Shown: piece after piece, positions 55,426 through 64,000 of the stretch
Layout: every line of letters begins with the position of its first letter
How positions within the stretch are numbered: position 1 is the first letter of the stretch
From: Rhodocyclaceae bacterium
GTDB lineage: Bacteria; Pseudomonadota; Gammaproteobacteria; Burkholderiales; Rhodocyclaceae
Direction of reading: 5' to 3'
NCBI GenBank assembly: GCA_016721505.1
Contig: JADKHX010000003.1
Location: 682,001 to 746,000, forward strand
DNA: 64,000 nt
Made by a program: the position numbers and the translations under genes
Notes under the pieces: model-generated
Told to the model about the DNA's origin: nothing
The model's database searches: none
Seen by the model: only the letters and a program-made list of their open reading frames with translations

Positions 55426-56181
55426 ATGAATATCCCATCAATGAAAGACAAGGTAAGTGCCGAGGAATGGCAATTGCGGATTGAGCTTGCTGCATGCTAT
55501 CGCCTGGTCGCGATGTACGGTTGGACTGATTTGGTGTTCACCCATATCAGTGCTCGCGTGCCAGGACCTGAGCATCATTTCCTGATAAATCCCTACGGCC
55601 TGATGTTTGACGAGATCACTGCATCGTCACTAGTTAAAGTTGATGAAAACTGCAAGATTTTGCACGACACACCATTCCCCGTGAATCCGGCGGGTTTTGT
55701 CATACACAGCGCGGTGCATGCCGTGCGTCACGATGTCGGTTGCGTGCTACATACGCACACACGGGCAGGGGTGGCGGTCAGCGCACAAAAATGTGGCGTG
55801 TTGCCGATTTCGCAGCAGTCTACGTTCGTCCTCGCCGCGCTGGGCTACCATGATTACGAAGGTGTAGCGTTGCGCCTTGATGAGCAACCACGCTTGCAAG
55901 CCGATCTTGGTCACAACTCATTTTTGATGCTGCGCAATCATGGTTTGCTGACCGTCGGCGCGACCATACCGGATGCATTTTTGGCAATGTATTTTTTCGA
56001 AACCACCTGTCAGATACAAATCACTGCGCAAGCCGCAGGCGAGCTGATTGAGGTTCATCCGGCGATTCTTCAAGGGATCAAAGAAGTCATGCAAAAGGGG
56101 ACTGATGGCGTTGGTGCACAAATCGCGTGGCCGGCTTTGTTACGTAAACTTGATCGTGCTGACCAGTCGTACAAAACTTAG
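55426..56181 (+). CDS. Class II aldolase/adducin family protein
   Basis: A 251-residue protein. Zinc-binding HTHTRAGVAVSA and the later LRNHGLLTVG, N-terminal LVFTHISARVPG and LINPYGLMFDEITASSL. Related to fuculose aldolase and to adducin-like bacterial proteins (PA-type YgbL); substrate unknown. GGAGG site before ATG 55426. Divergent from cytochrome b561. Confidence 0.87.
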   Translation: MNIPSMKDKVSAEEWQLRIELAACYRLVAMYGWTDLVFTHISARVPGPEHHFLINPYGLMFDEITASSLVKVDENCKILHDTPFPVNPAGFVIHSAVHAVRHDVGCVLHTHTRAGVAVSAQKCGVLPISQQSTFVLAALGYHDYEGVALRLDEQPRLQADLGHNSFLMLRNHGLLTVGATIPDAFLAMYFFETTCQIQITAQAAGELIEVHPAILQGIKEVMQKGTDGVGAQIAWPALLRKLDRADQSYKT

Positions 56182-56208
56182 ACCCTTACACCAATTGGTG
56201 AGATTTGC

Positions 56209-56235
56209 GTCTTTGGTGCTGGTGAGACGCTGTCA
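56209..56235 (-). repeat. Degenerate repeat A, copy 8 (inverted)
   Basis: TTTGGTGCTGGTGAGACGC then TGTC aligns with the complement of repeat A, keeping TTGGTGCTGG and ACGC..GTC. In the short gap between the aldolase and AsmA-like genes. Confidence 0.45.
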
Positions 56236-56262
56236 TGCTGACCTCCAGTGCGACCTAAAAGT

Positions 56263-56967
56263 ATGAGTTTCAAAATCGCCATGGCATTGCTCATGGCGAT
56301 TTTGTTGGCTGCCGGTGTTGCGTATTGGCTGCATAGCAATGTTGATCGCTTGATCAAACAAGCCATCGAAAGCCAAGGCAGCCAAATGACCGGCGCGCCG
56401 GTGCGGGTTGGCTCGGTCAAAATCTCGACGCTTGACGGGCGTGGTGAATTGTCAAATCTGGTGATTGGTAATCCGCCCGGTTTCAAATCGCTTTATGCGC
56501 TCAAGGTGGAACGCGTGCTGGTCGAGATCAATATTGCGACGCTGGCCAAAGATGTCGTGTTGATTAAGCGCATCGAGGTCGCCGCACCCGATGTGATTTA
56601 TGAAAAAGGCACCACAGCGACCAATTTCGATGTCATTCAAAAAAACATTGCAACGGCTTTGGGTAGTGGTGATGACAAAAACTCTGGCAAGAAAATCATC
56701 GTCGATCACTTCAGTTTGCGTGCCACCAACGCACAAGTTAGCGCGGCATTTATGAACGGTAAAACGATAGGCGTGTCGCTGCCGGACATCACTTTGAATC
56801 ACATCGGGCAACAAAAAAATGGCATCACGCCAGATGAATTCGGCCAAATCATTGCTGGTGCTTTGAAGCACAAACTGACCGGTGCCTATAGCTTTGAGCG
56901 CGCCCTAAGCGCAACTGCTGAGGCTTTGGGTAAGGCCGGAAGTGCGGTTAAAGGTTTATTCAAGTGA
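56263..56967 (+). CDS. AsmA-like membrane-anchored protein
   Basis: A 234-residue protein with an N-terminal membrane anchor (IAMALLMAILLAAGVAYWL) and an AsmA/DUF748-like beta domain: VRVGSVKISTLDGRGELSNL, NIATLAKDVVLIKRIEVAAP. Such proteins are thought to work in lipid transfer or outer-membrane assembly. It ends with GTGA shared with the GTG start of rlmM, so the genes are coupled. Confidence 0.72.
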   Translation: MSFKIAMALLMAILLAAGVAYWLHSNVDRLIKQAIESQGSQMTGAPVRVGSVKISTLDGRGELSNLVIGNPPGFKSLYALKVERVLVEINIATLAKDVVLIKRIEVAAPDVIYEKGTTATNFDVIQKNIATALGSGDDKNSGKKIIVDHFSLRATNAQVSAAFMNGKTIGVSLPDITLNHIGQQKNGITPDEFGQIIAGALKHKLTGAYSFERALSATAEALGKAGSAVKGLFK

Positions 56968-58037
56968 GCGGCACAAACTTCCCCGGCACGCTACTGTATT
57001 GCCGCCCGGGTTTTGAGCGTGAATGCGCGCAAGAAATTACCGATGCGGCGGCCGTTCTAGCGATTGCAGGTTTCGTCAAGGCGCGTGAAGATTCAGGTTT
57101 TGCGGTTTTCATTCCCTATGAGGCCGCAGCATTGCGCTTACGCCATGGATTACGCTTCGATGATTTTGTCTTTGCGCGTCAAGTCGTGCATCAAGCATTG
57201 CTGGTTGACGCAATGCCAACAGGTGATCGGATCACGCCGCTGCTCGCCTGCATTCGCGATAATTTCGATACACGATTCGGTGAAATATTGTTGGAAACTG
57301 CCGACACCAATGAGGCCAAAGAACTTTCAGGGTTCTTAAAGAAATTCGGCCCCGCATTCGAGAGCGCCGCACGTAATGCAGGCTTCCTCGGCGGCGATGC
57401 CGCCGCACCGCGACTGCATGTGTTTTTCTTGAGTTCCGCAGCCGCGTGGGTCGGAACTAGTGATCCGGGAAACGCTTCTCCTTGGCACATGGGCATTCCG
57501 CGCTTGAAATTGCCGCGTGGCGCGCCGTCACGATCGACACAAAAATTGGCCGAGGCTTTGGGCGTTTTTTTGTCCGCAGACGAGCGTGCAACATGGTTGC
57601 GCGAAGGCCGCACTGCAGTCGATTTGGGTGCCGCGCCGGGCGGGTGGACTTGGCAGTTGGTGCATCACGGTTTGCATGTCACGGCGATTGATAACGGTGC
57701 GCTCGATGCCGCGTTGTTGGCCAATCACCAAGTCGAACATTTACACGCTGATGGTTTTCATTGGCGACCCAAACATCCCGTCGATTGGGTGGTTTGCGAC
57801 ATGATAGAAAAGCCCGCGCGGATTGCCAAGCTGATGGCCGATTGGCTGGCAGAAGGACACGCACAGCGAGCCATATTCAATCTGAAACTACCGATGAAAA
57901 AACGTCGCGAGGAGGTATTGGCCTGCAAGGCCATGGTGGAAGCAAAGCTTGCCGGCAGCGGCCATCAGTGGCGCGCCAAACAGCTGTATCACGATCGCGA
58001 AGAAATTACTGTATCACTAGCTCGCCACCGGGGCTGA
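56964..58037 (+). CDS. rlmM: 23S rRNA C2498 2'-O-methyltransferase
   Basis: A 357-residue protein with RlmM layout: N-terminal THUMP-like part (TLLYCRPGFERECAQEITDA), SPWHMGIPRLKLPRGAPSRS, and a Rossmann methyltransferase with AVDLGAAPGGWTWQLVHHGL (SAM motif I), VVCDMIEKP (Asp of the K-D-K-E set) and NLKLPMKKRREEV (Lys). Methylates the ribose of C2498 (E. coli numbering). GTG start at 56964; end overlaps the convergent ankyrin gene by 32 bp. Confidence 0.92.
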   Translation: MSGTNFPGTLLYCRPGFERECAQEITDAAAVLAIAGFVKAREDSGFAVFIPYEAAALRLRHGLRFDDFVFARQVVHQALLVDAMPTGDRITPLLACIRDNFDTRFGEILLETADTNEAKELSGFLKKFGPAFESAARNAGFLGGDAAAPRLHVFFLSSAAAWVGTSDPGNASPWHMGIPRLKLPRGAPSRSTQKLAEALGVFLSADERATWLREGRTAVDLGAAPGGWTWQLVHHGLHVTAIDNGALDAALLANHQVEHLHADGFHWRPKHPVDWVVCDMIEKPARIAKLMADWLAEGHAQRAIFNLKLPMKKRREEVLACKAMVEAKLAGSGHQWRAKQLYHDREEITVSLARHRG

Positions 58038-58494
58038 ACTCTTCCAGTCCGGCAATTTCTTCGTCACCCAGCGCCATCAGTTCATGCAAGTTTTTTGGTG
58101 TGCCGGGTAGTTCCGCAATGTGCCGTGCCGTCATGCCGTCGACGCGTGCCAAAGTCACATCGGCACCCACCGCCAATAATATCTCCGCGCTCGATGCTTG
58201 ACCATTAAGCACGGCAGAGATCAAGGGCGTATTACCGTCTTCATCTTGAACATCAATCAGGCAGCCCGCACCGAGCAAAATCGCGACAATGCCGGCGTGT
58301 CCTCCGGCCGCAGCGACATGCAGCGGCCGCTGATTTCTTGGCCCCGTAACCTCCAGATTCGAACCGGCTTCGCACATGACCTTGACCGCCGCAATACAAC
58401 CACGTTGCGCCGCGACATAAAGTGGTGGGCCATCGTGCGAAAGTGTCGCCTCGGTCAGTGCTACTGTTACCCAGTCGGTAGACGAAAATTCCAT
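58006..58494 (-). CDS. Ankyrin repeat protein
   Basis: A 162-residue protein with four ankyrin repeats: GPPLYVAAQRGCIAAVKVMC, RPLHVAAAGGHAGIVAILLG, NTPLISAVLNGQASSAEILL and MTARHIAELPG. No signal peptide, so cytoplasmic; it probably mediates protein contacts. Convergent with and overlapping rlmM. Confidence 0.85.
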   Translation of the reverse strand: MEFSSTDWVTVALTEATLSHDGPPLYVAAQRGCIAAVKVMCEAGSNLEVTGPRNQRPLHVAAAGGHAGIVAILLGAGCLIDVQDEDGNTPLISAVLNGQASSAEILLAVGADVTLARVDGMTARHIAELPGTPKNLHELMALGDEEIAGLEEFSPGGELVIQ

Positions 58495-58680
58495 ATTCGT
58501 GTCCTTGTTTGGTTCGCGCTTGCATTAGCGTTAGTGACGAACGCCAATACTTTTTTGCATCCTAAAATCCGAATATCGCTGCTTATCGCATTTTGCAACA
58601 GTCCTCACGCCATTCTATGAAAGCTGCACGCATCCTGTGCAGAAAATACTATTTCGTTAATTTGCAACAAAAGGGTACTC

Positions 58681-59544
58681 ATGCCAACACTTGGTCTTGG
58701 ATTCATCGGCGCGGGTCGCGTCGCTAGCACGCTGTCTGCGGCCTGGAGCGCCTCGGGCGAATCCATCATTGGTGCCTACAGCCGCAGTTTCGACTCGTCG
58801 ACGGCGCTCTTGGCACGCTGCCCGCCGGCACGCGCTTTCGTCAGCGCGCAAGAGTTAGTTAGCAATTGCGACTTGGTTTTCGTTACTGTTCCCGATTCGG
58901 CGATAGAGGAAGTTGTGAATGAAATCACTTGGCGAGCGGGGCAGTTTGTCGTGCATTGCAGCGCCGCTGGCGAGCTTGCATTGTTGCGTCACGCGCAAAC
59001 CTGTGGCGCACAAGTCGGTGGCTTTCATCCTTTACAAATTTTTTCTGATCCGGATGTGGCACGCGAGCATTTGGCAGGTAGCAGTGTGGCAATTGAGGCC
59101 ACAGGCGAATTGCACACGCAGCTATACCGTTTGGCCGCGCAACTCAAAATGACGCCGCTGACATTGCGCGCCGGAGCCCGGCTGCGTTATCACCTCGCCG
59201 GAAACTTCGCCGCCAGTTGCATGCTCGCCTTGCTGGCCGAAGCAGCTAATTTGTGGGAGGAATGCGGTTTCGAGCGCGATACGGCTTTGCCTGCGTTAAT
59301 GCCGCTCTCGCTGGGAACGCTAGATTCCGCACGTCGCCTTGGTCTTGCCAAAGCCGTCTCCGGCCCCGTGTCGCGTGGCGATACTGCGACGCTGGCGCGA
59401 CATCTTGAGCTGGTTGCACAGCGAACCGAGGGCGATGTTTTATACCGCGAAATCTTGGCGCGACTTTTAGATTTGGCGCAAGCTTCGCATCGCCTTTCCG
59501 AGAAGCAGATCGCAGCGCTACATTCAGTGATAGATCAGATTTGA
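58681..59544 (+). CDS. Rossmann-fold/DUF2520 protein
   Basis: A 287-residue protein: N-terminal NAD(P)-binding motif GLGFIGAGRVASTLSAAW, VFVTVPDSAIEEV, and FHPLQIFSDPD, then a C-terminal DUF2520 all-helical dimerisation domain with YHLAGNFAASCMLALLAEA. Looks like a reductase of the 6-phosphogluconate dehydrogenase-like type; substrate unknown. Usually next to pantothenate genes in some bacteria, but not here. Confidence 0.85.
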   Translation: MPTLGLGFIGAGRVASTLSAAWSASGESIIGAYSRSFDSSTALLARCPPARAFVSAQELVSNCDLVFVTVPDSAIEEVVNEITWRAGQFVVHCSAAGELALLRHAQTCGAQVGGFHPLQIFSDPDVAREHLAGSSVAIEATGELHTQLYRLAAQLKMTPLTLRAGARLRYHLAGNFAASCMLALLAEAANLWEECGFERDTALPALMPLSLGTLDSARRLGLAKAVSGPVSRGDTATLARHLELVAQRTEGDVLYREILARLLDLAQASHRLSEKQIAALHSVIDQI

Positions 59545-59608
59545 CTTTAAACTTTAATGCCGTCAATACTCGACGACTCCTATATTGCCGCATTTGATTA
59601 TTCGCACC

Positions 59609-62344
59609 ATGCTACCCAAGCCTGCACACATTGAAAATCAACAATCGCCTGTCCAAGCTATTGGAACTGATGTAAAGACTCAGTTTTCTCAAGCGCTTGC
59701 CCTACACCAACAAGGGCGGATCGTGGAGGCAGGCGTAGTTTATGAAGCCATACTGAAAATAGATCCACAACATTTTGACGCTTTACACCTACTTGGCGTT
59801 GCCGCTTATCAGTCCGGCGATAACCAGCGAGCGGCCGACCTCATTTTCAAAGCGATCTCCATCAAACCGAACTACGCAGAAGCCTATTCAAACCGAGGCA
59901 ACGCCCTCAAAGCACTCCAACAGTTCGATGCTGCGCTCGCCAGTTATGACAAAGCGATCAGCATCAAACCGGACTATGCGGATGCTCACTCGAATCGAGG
60001 CAATGCGCTCAAAGAGCTGAAACGCTTCGACGCTGCGGTTGCTAGTTACGACGAGGCAATCCGCCTCAAACCCGACTACGCAGAGGCCTACTCCAATCGC
60101 GGCAATGCGCTCAATGAACTCAAAAACTTCGAAGCCGCAGTCGCCAGTTATGACAAAGCGATCAGCATCAAACCCGACTACGCAGTTGCCTATTCCAATC
60201 GAGGCTATGCGCTCAAAGAACTCAAAAGATTCGACGCTGCGCTTGCCAGTTACGATATGGCGATTAACATCAAGCCGGATTACGCGGAGGCCTACTCAAA
60301 TCGCGGCAACGCGCTTAATGAACTCAGAAATTTCGAAGCAGCGCTTGCCAGTTACGACAAGGCGATCAGCATCAAACCCGACTACGTAGATGCTTACTCC
60401 AATCGCGGTAATGTACTTAAAGAGCTCAAACAGTTCGATGCCGCGCTGGCGAGTTACGACAAAGCAATCAGCCTGAAACCCGACTTTGCAGAGGCCTATT
60501 GCAATCGAGGTAATTCGCTGAGCGAACTCAAACAGTTCGACGCTGCGCTCGCCAGTTACGACAAAGCGATCAGCATTAAACCTGACTACGCAGAGGTCTA
60601 CTCCAATCGAGGTAACGTACTCAACGAGCTCAAACAGTTTGATGCCGCAGTTGCCAGTTATGACAAAGCGATCAGCATCAAACCCGACTACGCGGAGGCT
60701 TACTCCAATAGAGGGAATGCGCTCAACGAGCTCAAAGACTTCGAAGGCGCGATCGCCAGTTACAACAAAGCAATCGCCATCAAACCTGACTACGTAGATG
60801 CCTACTGCAATCGAGGAAATGCACTCAAAGAGCTCAATCAGTTCGATGCGGCAGTTGGCAGTTACGACGAAGCGATCAGCCTTAAGCCTGACTACGCGGA
60901 GGCCTATTCCAATCGAGGGAATGCGCTAAATGAACTCCAACAGTTGGACGCCGCACTCGCTAGTTATGACCAAGCAATCAGCATTAAGCCCGACTATGCG
61001 GAGGTCTACTCTAATCGAGGCAATGTGCTCAAAGATCTCGAACAGTTGGATGCTGCGCTCGCCAGTTACGACAAAGCCATCAGCCTTAAACCCGACTACG
61101 CGGAGGCCTATTCCAACCGAGGTAATGCACTAAAAGAGCTTAGACGGTTTGAAGATGCGGTTGCCAATTACGACAAAGCGATCAGCCTTAAACCCGACTA
61201 CGCGGAGGCCTTCTCCAACCGAGGTATTGCGCTCAAAGAATTTCAACAATTCGATGCTGCGCTGGCTAGTTACGACAAAGCCATTAGCCTTAAACCCGAT
61301 TACGTCGAGGCCTACTCCAACCGGGGGATTGTGCTCTATGAACTTAGACAGTTCGATGCCGCATTCGCCTGTTATGACAAAGCGCTCAGTATCAAACCGG
61401 ATCACGCCGGGACAAATTGGAATAAAAGCTTGGCGCTTCTACTATGCGGTGACTATGCGGCCGGTTGGGCCTTGTATGAATGGCGTTGGAGCGCTGGAAC
61501 AACAGGCCTAAAGCGACCAGATTTTGTCCAACCACTGTGGTCAGGTACCGAGTCATTGCTCGGTAAAACCGTCCTTTTGCAGAGTGAACAAGGCTTCGGT
61601 GACACGATTCAGTTCATGCGTTATGCAACATTGGTAGCTGAACGTGGTGGACGTGTAATTGCCCAAGTTCCTAAACAACTGATGGGTCTGCTACAGGGTC
61701 TAAAGGGTGTGAGTGAGTGGGCAGTGCAAGGCGGCGCACTGCCAGCTTTTGATTTTCATTGCCCATTGCTCTCGCTGCCATTGATCTTCGAGACAAATCT
61801 GGCGACCATTCCAAGTAGGAACGCCTATCTAACAAGCGCCCCCGATAAGGTGCATGCGTGGAGCAAGAGGCTGGGGGAAAAAGCACGGCCGCGTGTTGGT
61901 ATTGTGTGGAGCGGGAGTCCAGGACATAAGCACGACCACACCCGCAGCATTGCCTTAGCTTCGCTGATCGATTATCTGCCAGACGGGTTGGAGTATGTGA
62001 GTCTGCAAAAGGACTTACGTAGCAGTGACAGCGTCACACTTGCAGGCTGTTCTCGGATCAGGCACTTTGGCGATGAGCTTCGCGATTTCACTGATACTGC
62101 CGCGCTTTGTGAGCTGATGGACATTGTGATCAGTGTCGATACCAGTGTGGCGCATTTGAGTGGTGCGCTTGGCAAACCCACTTGGGTATTGTTGCCCTTC
62201 GTTCCAGATTGGCGTTGGCTGTTAGACAGAGACGACAGCCCTTGGTATTCGTCTGTAAAACTATACCGGCAAGGCGAGGAAAGGGTTTGGAGCAGCGTTT
62301 TGGAAAAGGTAAAAACTGATTTGCTGCTGCTGACCCAGTCCTAG
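59609..62344 (+). CDS. TPR repeat protein with C-terminal glycosyltransferase-like domain
   Basis: About 911 residues. Two diverged TPRs, then fifteen near-identical 34-residue TPRs (consensus AEAYSNRGNALKELxQFDAA and LASYDKAISIKPDY), then a domain of about 310 residues with EQGFGDTIQFMRYATLV, VGIVWSGSPGHKHD, SVDTSVAHLSGALGKPTWVL and WRWLLDRDDSPWY. That tail belongs to the GT9/GT41-like (O-GlcNAc transferase-related) group common in bacteria. It may glycosylate surface proteins such as flagellin or pili. Start is uncertain: TTG 59585 or ATG 59609, without a clear ribosome site. Confidence 0.85.
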   Translation: MLPKPAHIENQQSPVQAIGTDVKTQFSQALALHQQGRIVEAGVVYEAILKIDPQHFDALHLLGVAAYQSGDNQRAADLIFKAISIKPNYAEAYSNRGNALKALQQFDAALASYDKAISIKPDYADAHSNRGNALKELKRFDAAVASYDEAIRLKPDYAEAYSNRGNALNELKNFEAAVASYDKAISIKPDYAVAYSNRGYALKELKRFDAALASYDMAINIKPDYAEAYSNRGNALNELRNFEAALASYDKAISIKPDYVDAYSNRGNVLKELKQFDAALASYDKAISLKPDFAEAYCNRGNSLSELKQFDAALASYDKAISIKPDYAEVYSNRGNVLNELKQFDAAVASYDKAISIKPDYAEAYSNRGNALNELKDFEGAIASYNKAIAIKPDYVDAYCNRGNALKELNQFDAAVGSYDEAISLKPDYAEAYSNRGNALNELQQLDAALASYDQAISIKPDYAEVYSNRGNVLKDLEQLDAALASYDKAISLKPDYAEAYSNRGNALKELRRFEDAVANYDKAISLKPDYAEAFSNRGIALKEFQQFDAALASYDKAISLKPDYVEAYSNRGIVLYELRQFDAAFACYDKALSIKPDHAGTNWNKSLALLLCGDYAAGWALYEWRWSAGTTGLKRPDFVQPLWSGTESLLGKTVLLQSEQGFGDTIQFMRYATLVAERGGRVIAQVPKQLMGLLQGLKGVSEWAVQGGALPAFDFHCPLLSLPLIFETNLATIPSRNAYLTSAPDKVHAWSKRLGEKARPRVGIVWSGSPGHKHDHTRSIALASLIDYLPDGLEYVSLQKDLRSSDSVTLAGCSRIRHFGDELRDFTDTAALCELMDIVISVDTSVAHLSGALGKPTWVLLPFVPDWRWLLDRDDSPWYSSVKLYRQGEERVWSSVLEKVKTDLLLLTQS
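59876..61405 (+). repeat. Tandem array of fifteen 102-bp units
   Basis: DNA-level tandem repeat coding for the TPR region: 15 x 102 bp = 1530 bp with high similarity between units, and units of alternate types (KELKQFDAA and NELKNFEAA) interspersed. The unit number is likely to vary between strains through recombination, and such arrays are error-prone in short-read assembly. Confidence 0.85.
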
Positions 62345-62382
62345 GTCCAATTCAGTATTCCGTTGGACTTGAAACTCGGTGC

Positions 62383-62443
62383 TGGCGGAGAAGGTGGGAT
62401 TCGAACCCACGGTAGGCTATGAACCTACACACGCTTTCCAGGC
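62383..62443 (-). tRNA. 3' part of tRNA-Ser(GGA), attachment site of an integrative element
   Basis: Read on the minus strand it contains the anticodon region CCTGGAAAGCGTG, variable arm, GGTTCGAATCCC (T loop) and acceptor end CTTCTCCGCCA including an encoded CCA. The 5' half is absent: the match ends in the anticodon stem at about 62443, where foreign sequence starts. It is the att core left when an element integrated into a tRNA-Ser gene; the intact gene should be at the far end of the element. Confidence 0.8.
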
Positions 62444-62541
62444 AGGTTATTTAAGTGCCTGTATAGCCAGTAACAGCAATGGTTGTATAGAGAAATGCTG
62501 GTAATATTTTAGCCATTCGGGGCAAATTCGGGGCAGTACGA

Positions 62542-63703
62542 ATGGCATACATCACTCGCAGAGAATATTGGCACGCGACGGTCCGCAACAAGAAAGGGGC
62601 CGAGCAGACTCGATACTTTGAGGACAAGGCAGCTGCCGAAGCGTGGGCTGGCTCCTCACTCATCAAGTTGGAAAAATCCGGAGAGGTTTGGCAAGCAAGG
62701 GTGAGGAAAAAGGGGTGGCCTACCGAGTCCAAGTCATTCCGCACCAAAACCGAGGCCGATGCTTGGGCCAAGCAGATCGAAGCAGGGATGGAGCGTGGTG
62801 TATATCAGTCAGCCTCTGATGCGGAGCGGACCACGTTGCGCGATCTGATCAAGGATTTCAAGACCGAATTTGCGCCTCACCATTACCGGGTCAGACAGGA
62901 TGAAAAGGAAGCCTGGCGCTATCAGCTCGCGCGCCTTGATGATGTGCTGGGTGAATACAGTCTGGCAGCCATCGATCAGAAGCTGGTGGCCAAGTTTCGC
63001 GATGAACGCATCAAGGGGACGGCAGATCGGCCGAGCGTCAGTGATAGCACCGTCAGGAAGGAAATTTACATGCTCTCGAAAGTTTTGGGTTTTGCCCAGA
63101 ATGAAAAAGGGCATCACGTTGCCCAGAGGTAATCCTGTCGAAAAAATCGAAAGCCATCGGACAGCGTCGGTCGGGATCGTCGTCTCTCTGCCGATGAGTG
63201 GACCGCATTCACCAACGAGTGCAAAATCCAGGAACCCATGGCTATGGTCAGCGGTCCAGTTGGCCGTCGAGACGGCAATGCGACAAGGGGAACTGCTGGG
63301 CCTGACTTGGAGTCAGGTTGATCGAAAACGCAAGCTGATACTCCTGCTTGACCCCGAAAAAATCAAGAACGAAGAGCCTCGCGCTGTTCCTCTGTCACCC
63401 GCCGCGCTGGAACTTCTGGATAAGTTGCCGCGAAGCACGACGGGCAAGGTTTTGCCAGTTGAACGGCTCACGCTGTATCACGCATTCAGTTACGCCTGCG
63501 ATCGCGCGAAAATCAAGAACTTCACATTCCATGATCTTCGTCACGAAGCCCTCTCTCGCTTGGCGGAAAGGGGGGACTTTTCAGTGCTCGAGTTGGCCGC
63601 CGTGTCGGGACACAAGACATTGCAGATGCTGAAGCGATATACACATCTGCAGGCTGAACGGCTGGCCGACAAACTTGCGAAGAAGAAGCCGAAGCGGGCG
63701 TAG
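62542..63703 (+). pseudogene. Tyrosine recombinase/integrase, frameshifted
   Basis: A phage-type integrase of about 387 residues when frames are joined. N-terminal SAM-like and Arm-binding part MAYITRREYWHATVRNKKG to YMLSKVLGFAQNEKG; then PRGNPVEKI, DSVGRDRRLSADEWTAFTNE, and the catalytic domain with AMRQGELLGLTW (Arg), FHDLRHEALSR (His-x-x-Arg), SGHKTLQMLKRYTH (His, Tyr). Shifts are near 63108 (A5G3 run), about 63150 (A6 run) and about 63222 (A4 run). Adjacent to the tRNA-Ser att core, so it is the element's own integrase. Confidence 0.78.
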
Positions 63704-63836
63704 ATGGCGATCATTTAACAGGCCAGGGCAGGTGCAGGCCTCTATCAGTAAATCAAGTTCCTGCATTTTTGAAATGCGGCCGCCGTGTGCGCTTTTCGCC
63801 GTCGGAGGAGCGAAGCAGTTCTATAGACTGCCGTTT

Positions 63837-64000
63837 ATGGACGTATTTTCCCTCTTATGCTGCACATCGGCGACTGAACGACACGACGAGCTAAAAATCT
63901 GGCTCTACGTCGCGCTGGCGGCCACTGTATTTGTCATTTTCGACAAGGGGGCCGAACTTATCATCCTCGAACTCACGTTTGCTGCGGGACTGTACCTGCG
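63837..64000 (+). CDS. Partial ORF, putative small membrane protein
   Basis: Open frame from ATG 63837 to the window edge, at least 54 residues: MDVFSLLCCTSATERHDELK then a hydrophobic segment IWLYVALAATVFVIFDKGAE and LTFAAGLYL. No stop inside the window. Probably first cargo of the integrative element. Function not inferable. The stretch 63704-63836 shows nothing. Confidence 0.4.
   Translation, partial: MDVFSLLCCTSATERHDELKIWLYVALAATVFVIFDKGAELIILELTFAAGLYL

Noticed and set aside
59876..61405. CRISPR array as explanation of regular repeats
   Set aside because: The 102-bp units are contiguous, in frame and encode TPRs; there are no unique spacers.

Overview
The window looks like chromosomal DNA from a proteobacterium, most likely a betaproteobacterium of the Burkholderiales type. 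That is inferred from gene content: an FNR/HemN/TauE-like microaerobic cluster, RlmM, SixA/CYTH, paired YceI proteins with cytochrome b561, an IorAB-type molybdenum hydroxylase and a Pat-type acetyltransferase. No rRNA or complete tRNA is present to fix the taxonomy. Most of the window is tightly packed, with many 4-bp ATGA overlaps.

Region by region. 0-16.4 kb: two paralogous 7TMR-DISM histidine kinases, one on each strand, bracket an S41 protease pair, a LysR regulator and a hydrolase/NatA/NatB export operon. A REC-DUF3369-GGDEF-EAL protein and a membrane diguanylate cyclase follow, so this is a two-component/c-di-GMP block. 16.5-27.7 kb: metabolic and housekeeping genes (flavin disulfide oxidoreductase, small membrane proteins, APH-like kinase, GNAT, IorAB, Pat acetyltransferase, SGNH esterase). 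27.8-30.2 kb: a BrnTA toxin-antitoxin locus with a frameshifted antitoxin, inserted next to a metallo-beta-lactamase-fold gene and its divergent MerR regulator.

About 30.7-37.3 kb is the most interesting part: an array of six integron gene cassettes, all read left to right, each followed by an attC-like site, with no integrase in the window. Its cargo is an endonuclease III-like gene, an unknown gene, a two-gene nucleotidyltransferase plus DUF6602 (PD-(D/E)XK-like) pair, a DUF2971 gene, an SGNH hydrolase and a trypsin-like protease. Only the nucleotidyltransferase/DUF6602 cassette is fully intact; the others carry frameshifts or stops. This intact pair is the best candidate for an undescribed, probably defensive, system.

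37.4-48.6 kb: a PNPOx-FNR-ferredoxin fusion, GST, SDR, aminopeptidase, alpha/beta hydrolase, TauE-like protein, a frameshifted TonB receptor, and hemN and fnr divergent around a perfect FNR box. 48.6-62.3 kb: UspA (second FNR-like box), CYTH, SixA, an acyl-CoA ligase interrupted at a dispersed repeat, PlsC-type acyltransferase, YceI/cytochrome b561 operon, class II aldolase, AsmA-like protein, RlmM, an ankyrin protein, a DUF2520 protein, and a TPR-glycosyltransferase whose gene holds fifteen 102-bp tandem repeats. 62.4 kb to the end: the 3' part of a tRNA-Ser gene acts as an attachment site, followed by a frameshifted tyrosine integrase and the left end of an integrative element that runs out of the window.

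Three families of short dispersed hairpin repeats (called A, B and C here) sit mostly between genes, but some supply stop codons or lie inside coding sequence. Single-base frameshifts are concentrated in the accessory half, from 28 kb on, and several fall at homopolymers, so real decay and sequencing error both have to be considered there.
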